A stretch of 64,000 nucleotides of DNA from Drosophila persimilis. Its lineage: Eukaryota > Arthropoda > Insecta > Diptera > Drosophilidae. The stretch is from contig NW_020825288.1 in assembly GCF_003286085.1 (NCBI RefSeq), positions 10,478,001 to 10,542,000 of the forward strand. The letters are read 5' to 3'. Positions 13,684-25,452 of the stretch are shown piece by piece. The position numbers were made by a program, and so were the translations under genes. Position 1 is the stretch's first letter. Each line of letters opens with the position of its first letter. The notes beneath the pieces were generated by a model that made no database searches, was not told where the DNA came from, and worked only from the letters and a program-made list of their open reading frames with translations.

Positions 13684-16600
13684 TCATACCTCCCAGTTGG
13701 ATGTGGCAACATCAACAGCAACAGCTTGGCTGCTCTGCCAACTGCAGTCAGCCAAGCAGCTAGAGAGAACCATCCATCCATCTATACGTCCATTCATCCA
13801 TCTATGCCTCTATGTATCCCCAGCTGGAAGCGACTCGTGTCTCGTGTCTCGTGTCTAGTGCCTCTGGAGTTGAATGAACCAAAAGAGAGCAGTAGTTGTG
13901 TTAGTTGCTCTTGTTGCAAGCGGCAGCTCTCTCCTGCGGCACTCGTGCGTTTCCTTCAGCAATTTGCAACAGCAACAGTGCAACAAACAGCAGATGCCTG
14001 ACATTGCCTGGTCCAAGCCGATAGTTGGATTGTGAATGTGGTTTGTGTGCGGAGTTCCTTCTTGGTCTAACGAATTACGTATACGGGGAGCAGCGGAGCC
14101 CCATGATTGTGGTTGCCTAGATCTCAGTCTCAGTCTCAGTTTAGCTTCGTTTCAGCTTCCTGCAGCCAAAGTCAGAGTCAGAGCCAGGCCAAAAGCAACC
14201 ATGCCAAACCGCAATGGACAGATCAAGAGCCAAAGACAATTTCCTTTGAGAAAAAGAAAAGCTAAGCCGGGCATGAATAACCATTTAAAGTGCTTTCCCA
14301 GGCGGCAGTCCTGAGAACTCGGCCTGCCCCGACTGAACCCCAGCCTGCCAGCAGGTGAAGCTCCCTCCCCACTTGCCCAAAACCAAAGGCAGAGAGAGAG
14401 AGAAAAAGATAGAGAGAGAGAGGGAGCCACAGTGACAAAGAGAGAGAGAGACGGAGAGGAGAGAAGGAGAAACCCTTCATTACTCGAGCGTCACCTCCTC
14501 TTCTACCCTACCATGAGTGAGTGGGGCATTCAACTTGTTTCTATCCGCCCAGACAGACAGACAGACAGACACAATTTTCACACAATATTTTCCTACATTT
14601 TCTGTGCGGCCTTTTGCTCTGTTTTTCCTGCCACACTGTGTGTGTGGTTGGGTTGAATTTTCTTGCACTCCTTCCTTCTACTCTTTTGCTCTTCTTTGGG
14701 ATCGCATTTGCGCATGCGCACACAGTTTTCCCGTAACAATACCCGCGAACAACAAAAGGAACAATAAGAAAATGAAAAAAAAAAGAGTTCACTCTGCAGA
14801 GTGCCTTTCTCCATGTGCTCCATGAGGGGTGGAGAGGGCCAGGGCCAAGAATGGACCGCGACCGAGACCAAGTCCCATACACATACCCATACCCGTACCC
14901 CGTACTCCATATCCAGGCCCACTCTTCAGCGACAGAGTGACAGCAAAAAACGCGAGGAACTTTTTATGTGAATTATGAAGAGAAAATGTCTCATTCATAT
15001 GCACATCACGGCAGATACGGCGTCGTATGTTGACAAATTCCTGCATTACGCAAAAGGCATTGTACTCCACATGCAGATCGCGAAATTAAAGTCTCTCTTC
15101 GGGGCGGGTGGGGGTAGCGTTTTCGACCATCCTTTTTGTAACATGCCACAGATACGGGGATCCATATCAGGACAAGGGCAGCATTGGATTGATATCTGCC
15201 AGAGCCAGAGTCGTGCCCCAACATTCTGCACCTTTCCTTGCTCCAATTTCATGGCCCAATCCCTGGATAACTTTCGAAACTGTACGCAGAGGTCCAAAAT
15301 AAACACAAAACGAAACACACAAAACAAACCAAAGGAGTGGAATGGAAAGGCTACAGAAAATGATGAGAAAAATGGAAGCCCAGTCAAGAAGCGATGGTGG
15401 CGAGGACGAAAGGATTGCGTCAAAAGGCAAATAATCGTCTCGTCGTACACTTGGATAAACATGCGATACGAGGAGAGTATTCCTTTGTTCTTTGTTTGCC
15501 CACAAGTATCCCTTTTTTAGTGGGATCCGATCCGAACCGATCCGACCAACAGGTAGAAGAGTGCGGTGCGGTGCGGTGCGGCACGGCGCGGCTACAGTAC
15601 CACAGCAAAACTGGTTTCTCCAGATTCCTCCAAGTCGAAAGTCGAAAAGGAGCGGCCTGCCCAGAGGACTGTGGGACTGTGGGACTGTGTGGACTGGGGA
15701 AAGAGGACTGGCTGCTGGATTGTGACTCTGACTCTTCGACTCTCCGACTCTCCGACTCCCGAATGATTGTGAGTGGCATACAAAGCACATAACCAGTTTG
15801 ATCCTCTGGGCCTCGATGAGTTGGCGTAAAAGCAATTTTAATGTCCTTCTACCCAGTCCATAAAATCATGAATAATCGGCAATCGCCCAGCGATCGTACG
15901 TGCATGGAGGATATGAAGGTCCCGGTACCCGGTACCCGGTACCCGGTGCCTGGTCCCGGTCCCCGTTCATGCCCCCAACTCCCATCCGCAGGCGGCCTGG
16001 CCTGTTGGTTCGGTGATTTGTTTGCCTGATATTTGTGAACCTCTCTTGTTGGCCCTTTGTCTGTGATGGTGTGGACCCTGCACGATCCTTGTGAGCGGTT
16101 TGCTTTGCCGGTGGTGACTGTACCTTTTGGAAACGAGGCGTTGGAAAGGCTTAAAGTTTGCAGAATAGAGATGTGTATCGTATGGATGGTTTTTTTTTTA
16201 AATGTATCAATTCCTCAGTTGATCCTGTCTTGAGTGGATACTCATTTGAATACATCAGTCTTTGGGGCTTCTTTCGCTTCAATCATCAACCTCTACCGAT
16301 CCCCTGATTTCACTACGCCTACGCCTTGACCAGATCATGCCAGATCATTTGTTGATTAAATCAAACTCAACTGTACAGAGAAATACACAATATACATCTG
16401 TATTTGTAGATGCCATCACGACGATCCCCCCCACACACACAGAAATATCATGGTATCAGCGAAAAATACATACATATATAGTATATATAGTACATAATCT
16501 GCTGTGCGGGGTGATTCCTTGAAAATCCTTTTCAGATAAACACAAGTGCACTCCAGTTCTGAATCTCAATCTCGAGAAACACAGAAACACCAACAACAGA

Positions 16601-19600
16601 GTGGAGGGATAGAGGAAAAATTACCCCAGAAGAAGATCAAATATACATTTGAGTAAACAAGCAGCGCATTCCAACGAAACGGAAAAAAGAGCAGCCAGGG
16701 AAAGGGATACGCGTCCCCCCCACACCCCAGACTCTACCAAATGTCCCCATCCCTCAAATCCAAGCGGTAGCACCACCAGCAGCACAGGCACAGCCTTGGA
16801 GAGAGACCCAGGGCACAGGCCCAGGGCACAGGCCCAGGGCACAGGCACACAGGCAACGACTGCGATTATGATGACGACGATGTTTACATATCCCCACTCG
16901 AAGAAGAGTGAAACCCAAAGCCCCCAGCCCCAGCCAAAGCGAAGATCTGAAACGGAATTGGAATTGAAACCCTTGAGAGCGTGGACTCCTGCGAGGCATT
17001 CAACAGCATTCCGAATCCATAGAGGAGACAGAGAGAGAGAGAGTAAAGATCAAGTGAAGGGTGCAATGCGAGAGATCCAAAGTAAAAGGATTGCCACACT
17101 CTCAGTCGCTGTCGCTGTCGCTGTCGACGCTGGCATAGGCGTAGGCCAAGGCATAGGCAAGGCGCTGCTGCCCCAAGAGGTGACGGCAGTTCATTGAACT
17201 GAGAGATCCCCATCCCATCGGCATCCAGGCAGAGGCGCAGGCAACAGGCACAGACATAGGAGGCACAGGCACAGGCTCACACACACAGATGCAACAACGA
17301 TCTGTGCTGTGGGATAGGACAACGACTGTCAGCCTGTATCTGTGGATACAGTGTGTGAGTGTGTGAGTGTGTGCTTGTGTGTGGCCGCGGCCAAGGAGTT
17401 TTTCCTGCTTTTCTTGTCGCATCCTACAGCCAGGCCAGAGAGGCTTCGGCCATAAACAGGCGGCGGCAGCGGCACAAACAGAGACAGAAACAGGGACTGG
17501 GACCTGGGACCTGGGACCTGAGACCTGGGACTGGAGACCGGGACCAAGACTGAGACTGAGGCTGTGGCTGGAAGAAATCGTCGGTTTTATTATTACAGCT
17601 ATTTGCTGCACCGCATCCACGTCCGCAGAAGCAGGAAGGAAATTGCGTACGCTATGACAACGTCGAGGAGGCGACGATGACGATGACGGCGGCAATCCTC
17701 GGTCGCTCTCTCTCTCTCTGGCATTTTCCCCCCAGTAAAAATAGATACAAATATGTATGTCTGTGTCTGTGTCTGTGTCTGTGTCTGTGTGTGTGTTTGT
17801 ATCTATCGGCAATTTGTGGGATAGACAAAGGAACAGGAATTTGCCTCTAATGAGAATTCCGTTCAAGCTAAAATGTTCATGCCTTTCGGACTGGATCTCT
17901 CCTTGGGTTGATTGATTTACATAAAAATAAACCAAATTGGAGAAGGAATTTCCCAATTTATCGAGATCGAGATCTCTCTGTGGATATTTTTAGGTGAGTG
18001 ACGACTTTTCGATGTGTTCGATGGCAAATTAATTGATTTTCTATGGAGATTTAGGGTCCCCCGACCCGTCCCGTCCTCCGTCCAGATCAATTAAAGTCCT
18101 GTCCCACCAAGGAACTTCTACCGATCTGCGGGTATTTCATTTCGAATTGTGAATCGTAATGAAGATTGACAAACCCACACATTGACTGGCAAGAGTACGG
18201 AAATAGCCTTAACTTACCCCCAAATGAGGCAACGTTGCAACCCCCGAGAAGAAGCGTGGACCCACATAAAGACGGAAATAGACCACCGCCAGCATTCGCC
18301 CAGAAGGAGGCTGCTACCGATCGGAGCACACCCCGCCCACCGCACCCTTGTCACGCTCTAGGGGTTAAGTCAACCCCTGCCGCGCTCCTGGGACTCCTTG
18401 CCTCGCTGTTTATGTTTGTCCATCGATTAACAGATTTTTATCGCCGGGCAGCCCACAAATTACTCAACACCAAGAAGCAACACCAACTCGTAAAGACTCG
18501 TAGGAGGATAGGATTGTAGAGGATCGTTAGGGGATCGTATTACTTGTGCGTGGGCGTGTCCTGCTGTTGTTGCTGTTGCTGCTGTTGCTGTTCGGGGAAC
18601 ACACGCGTATCGCAGCACGCACATCTACGAGGATTTCGGGAATCTCGGGATCCTTTTGTCTCAAGTCCACGTGATCGGCAAGCGTCCTCAGTCCTCAGTC
18701 CTCAGTCTTTGCTGACTTCATCAGTCCTTTATTGTCCCCGGCTTTTCTATTCATTTACCTTCTGTCTTTCGATTGTTCTCACTGACTTTTCTTATCCTGC
18801 ATCTGTATGCCTCTTTTTATCTTCATTTGCCTGCGCTTATTGTTTGGTTTGCCTTTGTTTGGGTTTTGATATTTCTCTGGGTTTACCATTGGGACTTTTC
18901 CAGCCCAACGTTCAATGAACTATGCCCGAGGATACGCTCAAATCGATTGCTATTTCTAATTAGAAATATAATCTAATAAGGTGGAACGATCTTGTGGATA
19001 GTTATGTGCAACCAAGTAGCGGAAAGTCAAGGGAAATTAAGCTGAGACTTCTCTCTCTTCCATCATTCGTTCCCAGACATAGTCGTTCTCGTATCGATCC
19101 TGCCCCCATTCGAATGTATTATGCATACACGATCCTGCATAATTCCCATTGATGATGCGACTTGCAGCCTGACGCGTGTTTGTTTCGATTGAAAGAAAAT
19201 TATAAATTGAATTCGCTTTTCGACCTCAATTAAGGCTATCAGGCAGCCGGGCCATCGGGGGCGATCCTTTTGGCGCAGAGTACCAGCAGAATCAGCTTTT
19301 TATTCTGAATTTTTAATTAAATGTAATTAGGGGAATAGCTGTATGAAGGCGAGGGTTGATCCTGCTGAGAGTCGCTTTGCCCATGCGCCCCAAGCGGATT
19401 TCCCTGCGGCGATTTTCCCATGGCAACGACTCAAAGACTCACACAAGACACGAAGCAGCGGCAGACGAGGAGGCAGTAGCAGAGGCAGTGGCAGGGGCAG
19501 GGGCAGAGGCAGAAGGAGGAGAGAGAAATCGTGCATTGAACCCTTTGTATTTCTTACGCAGAAAGAGTGGGAGAAAAAAAAGAGAGTCCGGGATGCAGCC

Positions 19601-20275
19601 ACTTGGCTGCAGCTCCACATGCACCCATTTCCATTTCCATTTTCATTCACATGCTCGTTTTTTTTTTTTTCTTTCTTTTTTGCTGCTGCTGCTGGCCCTC
19701 CCCCTGCCCGCAGGGAGCTCCATGCGACTGCTAATGGATTCTACGCGGCCTCTCTCTCTCTCTCTCTCTCTTTATCACTTGAGCACTCCATGGCACTCCA
19801 TGGTACTATCCCACTGTATGATACGACTATCCCACTGTACGAGTGAAGAGGCCAAGAGGCGACCGACGACCGACGAGCGACTCCTCCTGGCAGTGACTTC
19901 CCTTCCGAGGCGAATGCACTTTGCCAGCGCCAAAGGTTTTGCTTTTCTTTTCTGTTCTGCTTTTTTCCAGCTCTTTTTCTTGGTGTTCTCTTTCTCCTAT
20001 TTGCCCCTTGGCCTATCGCACGTTTTTCTCCCGCTTTTCCACAGGGCTAGGAAAAACTAGGAGACTACCTCCCTGCCTCTGCCTTTGCAGTGTATTATTT
20101 ACGCCCTGCCCCATTCTGCGTCCGTCGTCGGGTCGATGGTGATAAGCCGCCGCTGCGGTCTTCCGCCCATTCCAGGAGGATTCTGAAGTCATTGTCGGAC
20201 AATGTCCCAGACTTTGTTGTTGTTGTTGTTGTTGTTGTTGTTGCTCGGTGGGTAAATAAATAACCATTTGCTGCT

Positions 20276-20611
20276 GATAACAAACGGAAGAGCCGCATGG
20301 TCAACGCCCCCTCCCAAAGAATGCGCTGATAATGCAGCGGGGACGATAGTGGACGATTTCCTTCGATCCTTCGATGCAAAGTTATTGATTTTATTATCAG
20401 AGGGAATGTCAAAGAGCGATATCCAGGGCAGGATATACATATTTAAATGTTATAATTAAGATTGTTGCCACCCCTGCGCAGATACGCAGATACGCAAAGA
20501 TAAAGATAACCAATCCTGTCCTCCTGTGATAACCAGGACGCTTATCGGCTATTGATTTTTCCTTATCAGCAGCGACAACAGGACTCACTCTGTCCTCCCC
20601 CACTCAGATAA
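20276..20611. promoter_or_regulatory. Dense GATA-factor site cluster, candidate enhancer
   Basis: Nine GATAA/TTATC core motifs fall in 336 bases: GATAA at 20276, 20328, 20499, 20505, 20528 and 20607, and TTATC at 20394, 20542 and 20573. Fewer than one would be expected by chance in this length. Several have extended WGATAR form (AGATAA, TGATAA). Drosophila GATA factors (pannier, serpent, GATAe, grain) use such clusters in gut, blood, fat-body and dorsal ectoderm enhancers. The target is unknown; the nearest gene is the minus-strand gene ending at 21168, and ttk is the other candidate. A (TTG)n repeat lies just left, at about 20216-20242. Confidence 0.5.
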
Positions 20612-21167
20612 GGCCTGTCTCTGTGAAAGATTTTCTTTTCCGAATTTTTCCAAATTTTTCCAAATTTTTGCTGCTTTGTTTGTATGTTTATGAGGGCTGT
20701 TCTTACCTTGGCCAAATGCTGCTGTTACCTTGCCCAAAAAGCGTGAGCAACGCTGGCAAGCTGCTCCAATTATTTATGAAAAATCGCTGCGCTCGTATGT
20801 ATGTGTATGGAAGCGCTGCTGTTGCTACATTTCAGGCGGCACGGCACGGCACGGCATGGCACGGCACTGCACAGCACTTCTTGCTAACTCAGTAAACTAA
20901 GACCCTCTACCAGTACACGAGTGTGTCTGTAATGTGGATACCCCAACCCAATCCCAAGTACACAATTGGGTCATCGGTTGTGACAGTTTCGCGAAATGCA
21001 ACAGCAAATGAACGGTGGCAGCAGAAATGCAACAGCAGCACTTGAGAGCTGAACTTCTTTCGTTCTTGCGGCCCGAAACGAAGGTGAGCGACGTGCCACT
21101 TTTCGTCTGCACAGAAAACACCAGTAGCCCCTGAATTACAAAATTACTCGAAACGAATTTATAGTAA
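20612..21167. other. Intergenic segment downstream of the six-gene cluster
   Basis: About 550 bases between the GATA-site cluster and the stop of the leftmost cluster gene. It contains a (GGCAC)n stretch near 20838-20876. No open frame or clear poly(A) signal for the minus-strand gene was found. Confidence 0.5.
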
Positions 21168-21848
21168 TTACAATAGTACTAGTGGGACTAGTGGGGCGAA
21201 CGATATCATAGAAAATACAAATTGAATCGCAATCAATGGATCGTCCGCTCCTGAAGTGTCGTTAGAATCTTCATCAGAGACATTACACTCAGCAAACTCT
21301 GTATCAGAGCTGCCAGATCCTGCAGCATCCTTCTTATTCCCTTCTACATCCCTTTCTTGTTGTAAGTCAGCCCTTCTCCTGCACTTGATGCCGCGTGGAT
21401 TGCCAGCATTCTGTTTCGCTTGGAACTCCGGTAATTGACTTCTCAATTCATAGGGCAAGCTTTCGTCATCCGCCAACATTTGGCGTTGTGCTGGGGGAAT
21501 AAGCTCAAAATCCAGCATACGCTGGCGTGAGGACTCCTCGGGTGTGGGCTGCAATCCTTTGGGACCCATATATAGGGCGAACTCACGCATCGATTGGATG
21601 GCACTCCTAGACTGCGCAGTCATCGATAGGGTAAGACGTGGACGACCATTTCGACCAATTGTGGCCGCCTCCACCACGAAGGAAAACGATGATGCCTGTA
21701 CAGTGTACACCACACCACACCACACCGCACCGAAGAGAAGAGAAGTGGAGTTTCGGATAATATAAAGAATAAAAAAACGATAAAAGTCCACTCCCGAACT
21801 CACGCTGATTAGACAGGTGATGCCAAAAACAAGATAATTTTTCATCAT
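21168..21848 (-). CDS. Secreted or GPI-anchored protein, cluster gene 1 (190 aa, two exons)
   Basis: I do not recognise the family. Exon 1 (21848-21804) encodes a 15-residue hydrophobic leader, MMKNYLVFGITCLIS, ended by a perfect GTGAGT donor. The 108-base intron ends at CTGTACAG, and exon 2 (21695-21168) stays in phase 0. The leader resembles exon 1 of the next two genes (NYLV near the start, CLI at the end), and the architecture is the same. The body is polar, with basic KCRRRAD and acidic Ser/Asp-rich parts, and lacks the three-cysteine C-terminal region of its neighbours. It ends with NVS and NDT glycosylation sequons and a roughly 23-residue hydrophobic tail (PLIAIQFVF to the end), the layout of a GPI-anchor signal or a C-terminal membrane anchor. 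The intron carries a (TGTGG)n repeat. Gene structure is well supported; function is unknown. Confidence 0.65.
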   Translation of the reverse strand: MMKNYLVFGITCLISVSSGVDFYRFFILYIIRNSTSLLFGAVWCGVVYTVQASSFSFVVEAATIGRNGRPRLTLSMTAQSRSAIQSMREFALYMGPKGLQPTPEESSRQRMLDFELIPPAQRQMLADDESLPYELRSQLPEFQAKQNAGNPRGIKCRRRADLQQERDVEGNKKDAAGSGSSDTEFAECNVSDEDSNDTSGADDPLIAIQFVFSMISFAPLVPLVLL

Positions 21849-22383
21849 GTGCCTCTCAGGAGATGCTTCCCAATTGTTTGTATAAATGTGTTCCAAATGT
21901 TTCAAGATCACAAAATGTTTTCGAAATTTAATGCAAAGGTCTATCGATTGTAGTATTATTGTATCTATCGAATCCATTTCAACCGCCAAAACTGACGTTT
22001 TTGCTCAAGTCAAATAATTCTTTCTGTTTCATCTGCTGTGCACCTTGGGATTTTTCCTTTTTTTTTGTTTTGGGATAAATACAATTTTGTTGTTCTTGTT
22101 CTAAATTATCAATACTTCAACTAATCAACTAATTTATCGTGGAAATCTATGGTGAACGAGCTCCTCAGTCACACGCCAGAGTGACTCACTCTGCTCGAAG
22201 AAGAGTGTGTGGGAGCTACATATATCAACTATATATCTTTCTTCTGAGTGTTACATACATTCAATTGCTCCACACGCCTAGTATACCCGTATAATCTTTG
22301 AGTAACCAAAACAAATATTTTCAGATTTATTTCATTCACACTACACTGGGAATGGGAATAACGGACGGATGGTATGGGTGGTA

Positions 22384-23558
22384 TTACTCGGTGTTATACC
22401 AACGGTGGAGAGGATAATTGGGTACCAAATAGTCCATCCGCATATTTCGCAATAGAGAGCAGTGCATGTACGCGTACCAATCGTCTAAGTCCGCGGTGTG
22501 GCAGTTCTCGGATCTGCCATCTTTGTAGATCTCCGATCTCAGATTAAGTAGGATGTTCCGGTGATTGCGTTTTTTCGTATCAATATACCGTGGAAACCAT
22601 TTGTATATTCTGGGACGGTTGTAAACGGTCGACTTGCCCTGGCACACTGATCCATGAAGCTTTTCCATCCGATACTCGCCACGTTCGGGTAAATCTATCT
22701 GGACCCATGGCAACCAATTTCTGCCTTCAAACTGGAAACGAGTATCTTCCCAAACATCGCCGAAGGTGACGCCCCACGGATTGAATACCCAATTACCCAT
22801 ATGATCAGTCACGTATCGCGGCACGGATATGGTCATCTCTGTACCAGCTCTCTGTTCGATAGCACCAGCACCAGAATCAGCACCAGAATCAGCACCAGCA
22901 CTATCACTTTCATTACCATCTTCAGCCTCCACTTCGTCATATTTTCTTGGTAGTAACTTAGTAGTTCCTTTAGTTGCTTTATCCTTGGCCTTGGCCCAGA
23001 AGTTGAGGAGACCCTTGGTGCGGAGAGGATGGACACTAATCCGTCTAGTCCACTTATTTTCCAACTGGGGTGGTCCAGTGCTGCGATGTCCTTTACGAGG
23101 TGGCGGATCGCTTCGATATACTTTGGGAAACATGCGAAGGCCCAGACCGGAGTTATCAGCCGCCATCTGCATATCCTGCTCCTGTTCCAGTCCGCCATAA
23201 CTTTGCAAATCCTGGTTCTTTTCCTTTCTGGCGTCACTCTGCATATCCTGCGCCTTTTTCTGTCTGCCATAAGCAGAGTAACCAGCCGCCATCTGCATGT
23301 CCTGCCGATCCAGATATTCAGCTTCAGTGATACCCTTCATTAGCAGCTGCTCGCTATGAGGCTGTCTGGCGGAGGAGACACCAGTTTCTTCGCCCAGCTT
23401 CGTGACACCTTCATTGGCAATCATTGGCATGGTATCCCCCATAAAAGGCATCATCTGTAGGACATTATTGCACCGTGTTTATGGCATCGAATACTCTGTG
23501 GGATGGTACTTACGATCAAGCACCCAATGGCAACATACACTAGATAATTTACTTTCAT
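22384..23558 (-). CDS. Secreted three-cysteine-region protein, cluster gene 2 (371 aa, two exons)
   Basis: Unrecognised family. Exon 1 (23558-23514) encodes the leader MKVNYLVYVAIGCLI; a 59-base intron (GTAAGT...CTACAG) leads in phase 0 to exon 2 (23454-22384). After the leader comes a region at about residues 66-115 with four degenerate repeats starting QDMQ/QDLQ, then a basic stretch, an Ala/Gly/Asp/Ser-rich linker, and the shared C-terminal region (about the last 125 residues) with WEDTR, VCQGKSTV, ENCHTAD, HCSLLRNMRM and PNYPLH. These give the three cysteines conserved across five cluster genes. A poly(A) signal (AATAAA on the minus strand, 22331-22326) lies 53 bases past the stop. It is a close tandem duplicate of the gene at 24419-25452. 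It is probably extracellular, judging from the leader; role unknown. Confidence 0.8.
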
Positions 23559-23767
23559 CGTTCATGTATTTTTTGTGTTGTCTGTATTTTGTTTTTAGCC
23601 TTTGAGACGACTAAATGATACTACAAATATTAGCAGTACAGATGGAACAATATGCCCATGCTCCTCAGTTTCTCCTCGAAATGTCTATAGATATAGAGAT
23701 TCGGTTGACGACTGTCAAGGGCTACGGGAAAAATACCCCAATATACATATCATATCATACATTAACC

Positions 23768-24108
23768 ATATCAGTCAGGTGGAACATCTCCGATTTGCCG
23801 AGTTTGTAAAGCTCCCGTCTAAGCTCGGCGAAATATGCCGCTAGAGATATGAGATGTTCGTGAGAACCTTGTGCAGCCACTTATTGACTTATGGAAAATT
23901 CACTATCGACGATTTATCTTTGCACACCGTGCAAACCATCGATTCATTCAATCCCTCGAGGGGATTGGACATAATGCCGGAACGAGCGAGAGCACTTCAC
24001 CATTCCTTCCTGCGCCATTCCCACTGCCGGCATAGGATATGCCTTCTTGTTTTTAAGAAATCCATGGTCTCTTGACATCTTCGGAATGAGCAGGTCCTTC
24101 CCTTCGCA
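23768..24108 (-). pseudogene. Broken 3' fragment of a cluster-gene-4 copy
   Basis: This segment aligns closely with part of the exon 2 of the gene at 25724-27028 (window about 25845-26215), including the segments encoding RELF/KFGKSE and the motifs around the dibasic cleavage-like region. It carries an in-frame TAG (minus strand, plus-strand bases 23841-23843) where the intact gene has CAG. The CH motif is changed, and everything downstream of it, including the third cysteine and P-x-Y-P-x-H, is missing through a deletion of about 270 bases. No leader exon remains. It sits at the same place relative to gene 2 as gene 4 does to gene 3, so it is the decayed partner left by a two-gene tandem duplication. 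Confidence 0.8.
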
Positions 24109-24418
24109 TTTCTACGTGTAGAAATCTATGGTGAACGAGCGGGAGAGTTGTGAGGCGCTGCACGGGCCGCGGCTCGTCAGAGGGCACACTCTGCTCGAAG
24201 GAGAGTATATGGGAGCTGTATCGACTGATCAAGAATATATCTTTCTTCTGAGTGTTACATACATCCAATTGCTCCACAAACCTAGTATACCCCTATAATC
24301 TTTCAGTATCAGGTATAAAAACGCATCAATATTATACACAAAACAAATATTTTCAGTTTTATTTCATTCACAACACTAGAATGGTAATGGGAATATCGGA
24401 TAGATGGTATGGGTGGTA

Positions 24419-25452
24419 TTAGTCGGTGTTATACCAACGGTGGAGAGGATAATTGGGTACCAAATAGTCCATCCGCATATTTCGCAATAGAGAGCAGTAC
24501 ATGTACGCGTACCAATCGTCTAAGTCCGCGGTGTGGCAGTTCTCGGATCTGCCATTTTTGTAGATCTCCTTTCTCAGATTAACTAGGATGTTCCGGTGAT
24601 TGCGTTTTTTCGTATCAATATAACGTGGAAACCATTTGTATATTTTGGGAACGTTGTAAATGGTCGACTTGCCCTGGCACACTGATCCATGAAGCTTTTC
24701 CATCCGATACGCGCCAGCATCGCCATTATCTACCAGGATCCACGGCACAGAATGTTTGCCATCAAACTGGAAACGAGTATCTTCCCAAACATCCCCGAAA
24801 GTGACGCCCCACGGATTGAATACCCATTTACCCATATGATCAGTCACGTATCGCGGCACGGATATGGTCATCTCTGTACCAGCTCTCTGATCGACAGCAC
24901 CAGCACCGGTACCAGAACCAGCACTAGCACCAGCACCATCACTTTCTTTGCCAGCTTCAGCCTCCACTTCGTCATATTTTCTTGGTAGTAACTTAGTAGT
25001 TCCTTTAGTTACTTTATCCTCGGCCTTGGCCCAGAAGTTGAGGAGGGGATCGACACTAGACCGTCTAGTCCACTTATTTTCCAACTGGGGTGGTCCAGTG
25101 CTGCGAGGTGCTTCACGAGGAGGCGGCTCGCTTCGATATACTATGGGAAACATGCGAAGGCCCAGATCAGAGTTATCTGCCGCCATCTGCATGTCCTGCC
25201 GATCCAGATATTCAGCTTCAGTGATACCCTTCATTAGCAGCTGCTCGCTATGAGGCTGTCTGGCGGAGGAGGCATCAGTTTCTTCGCTCAGTTTCGTGAC
25301 ACCTTCATTGGCTATCATTGGCATGGTATCCCCCATAAAAGGCATCATCTGTAGGACATTATTGCACCGTGTTTATGGCATCGAATACTCTGTGGGATGG
25401 TACTTACGATCAAGCACCCAATGGCAACATACACTAGATAATTTACTTTCAT
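24419..25452 (-). CDS. Secreted three-cysteine-region protein, cluster gene 3 (324 aa, two exons)
   Basis: Tandem duplicate of the gene at 22384-23558. Exon 1 (25452-25408), the 59-base intron (25407-25349) and the start of exon 2 are base-for-base the same as in gene 2 as far as I can see. Exon 2 runs to 24419. It has only one QDMQMAADNS unit where gene 2 has about four, which explains most of the 47-residue length difference. The C-terminal region keeps WEDTR, VCQGKST, ENCHTAD, CSLLRN and PNYPLH, but a patch of about 16 residues before the first cysteine (VPWILVDNGDAGAYR against LPWVQIDLPERGEYR) is heavily changed. A poly(A) signal lies at 24363-24358. Role unknown; secretion is inferred from the leader. 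Confidence 0.8.

Larger units (their letters stand above)
6081..20275. other. 14 kb non-coding stretch with microsatellites and AT-rich islands
   Basis: No supportable protein gene. The longer open frames (for example 15167-15835 and 17102-17956, minus) are runs of repeats read through. Contents: (TG)n 6337-6361, (AC)n 7713-7741, five copies of CCAGTAG at 8663-8697, a pair of 24-base direct repeats around an AT-rich segment (9872-9895 and 10323-10346), a GA tract 11478-11515, an AT-rich island about 11690-12450, (TGTGG)8 at 13644-13683, (GGTACCC)n near 15921-15943, and (TGTGTC)n near 17756-17792. Confidence 0.6.

Noticed and set aside
15167-15835. 222-codon minus-strand open frame, with overlapping frames on both strands
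   Set aside because: Several overlapping frames are open at once, which reflects composition, not coding. No recognisable protein motif.
17102-17956. 284-codon minus-strand open frame
   Set aside because: Composed of microsatellite translations (Thr-Asp and His-Thr runs, Ser-Asp runs) with no domain, leader or splice logic; a repeat artefact.
19356-20060. 234-codon plus-strand open frame
   Set aside because: Low-complexity stretches of Ala/Glu, Phe/His and Ser-Leu from simple repeats; an overlapping frame is equally long.
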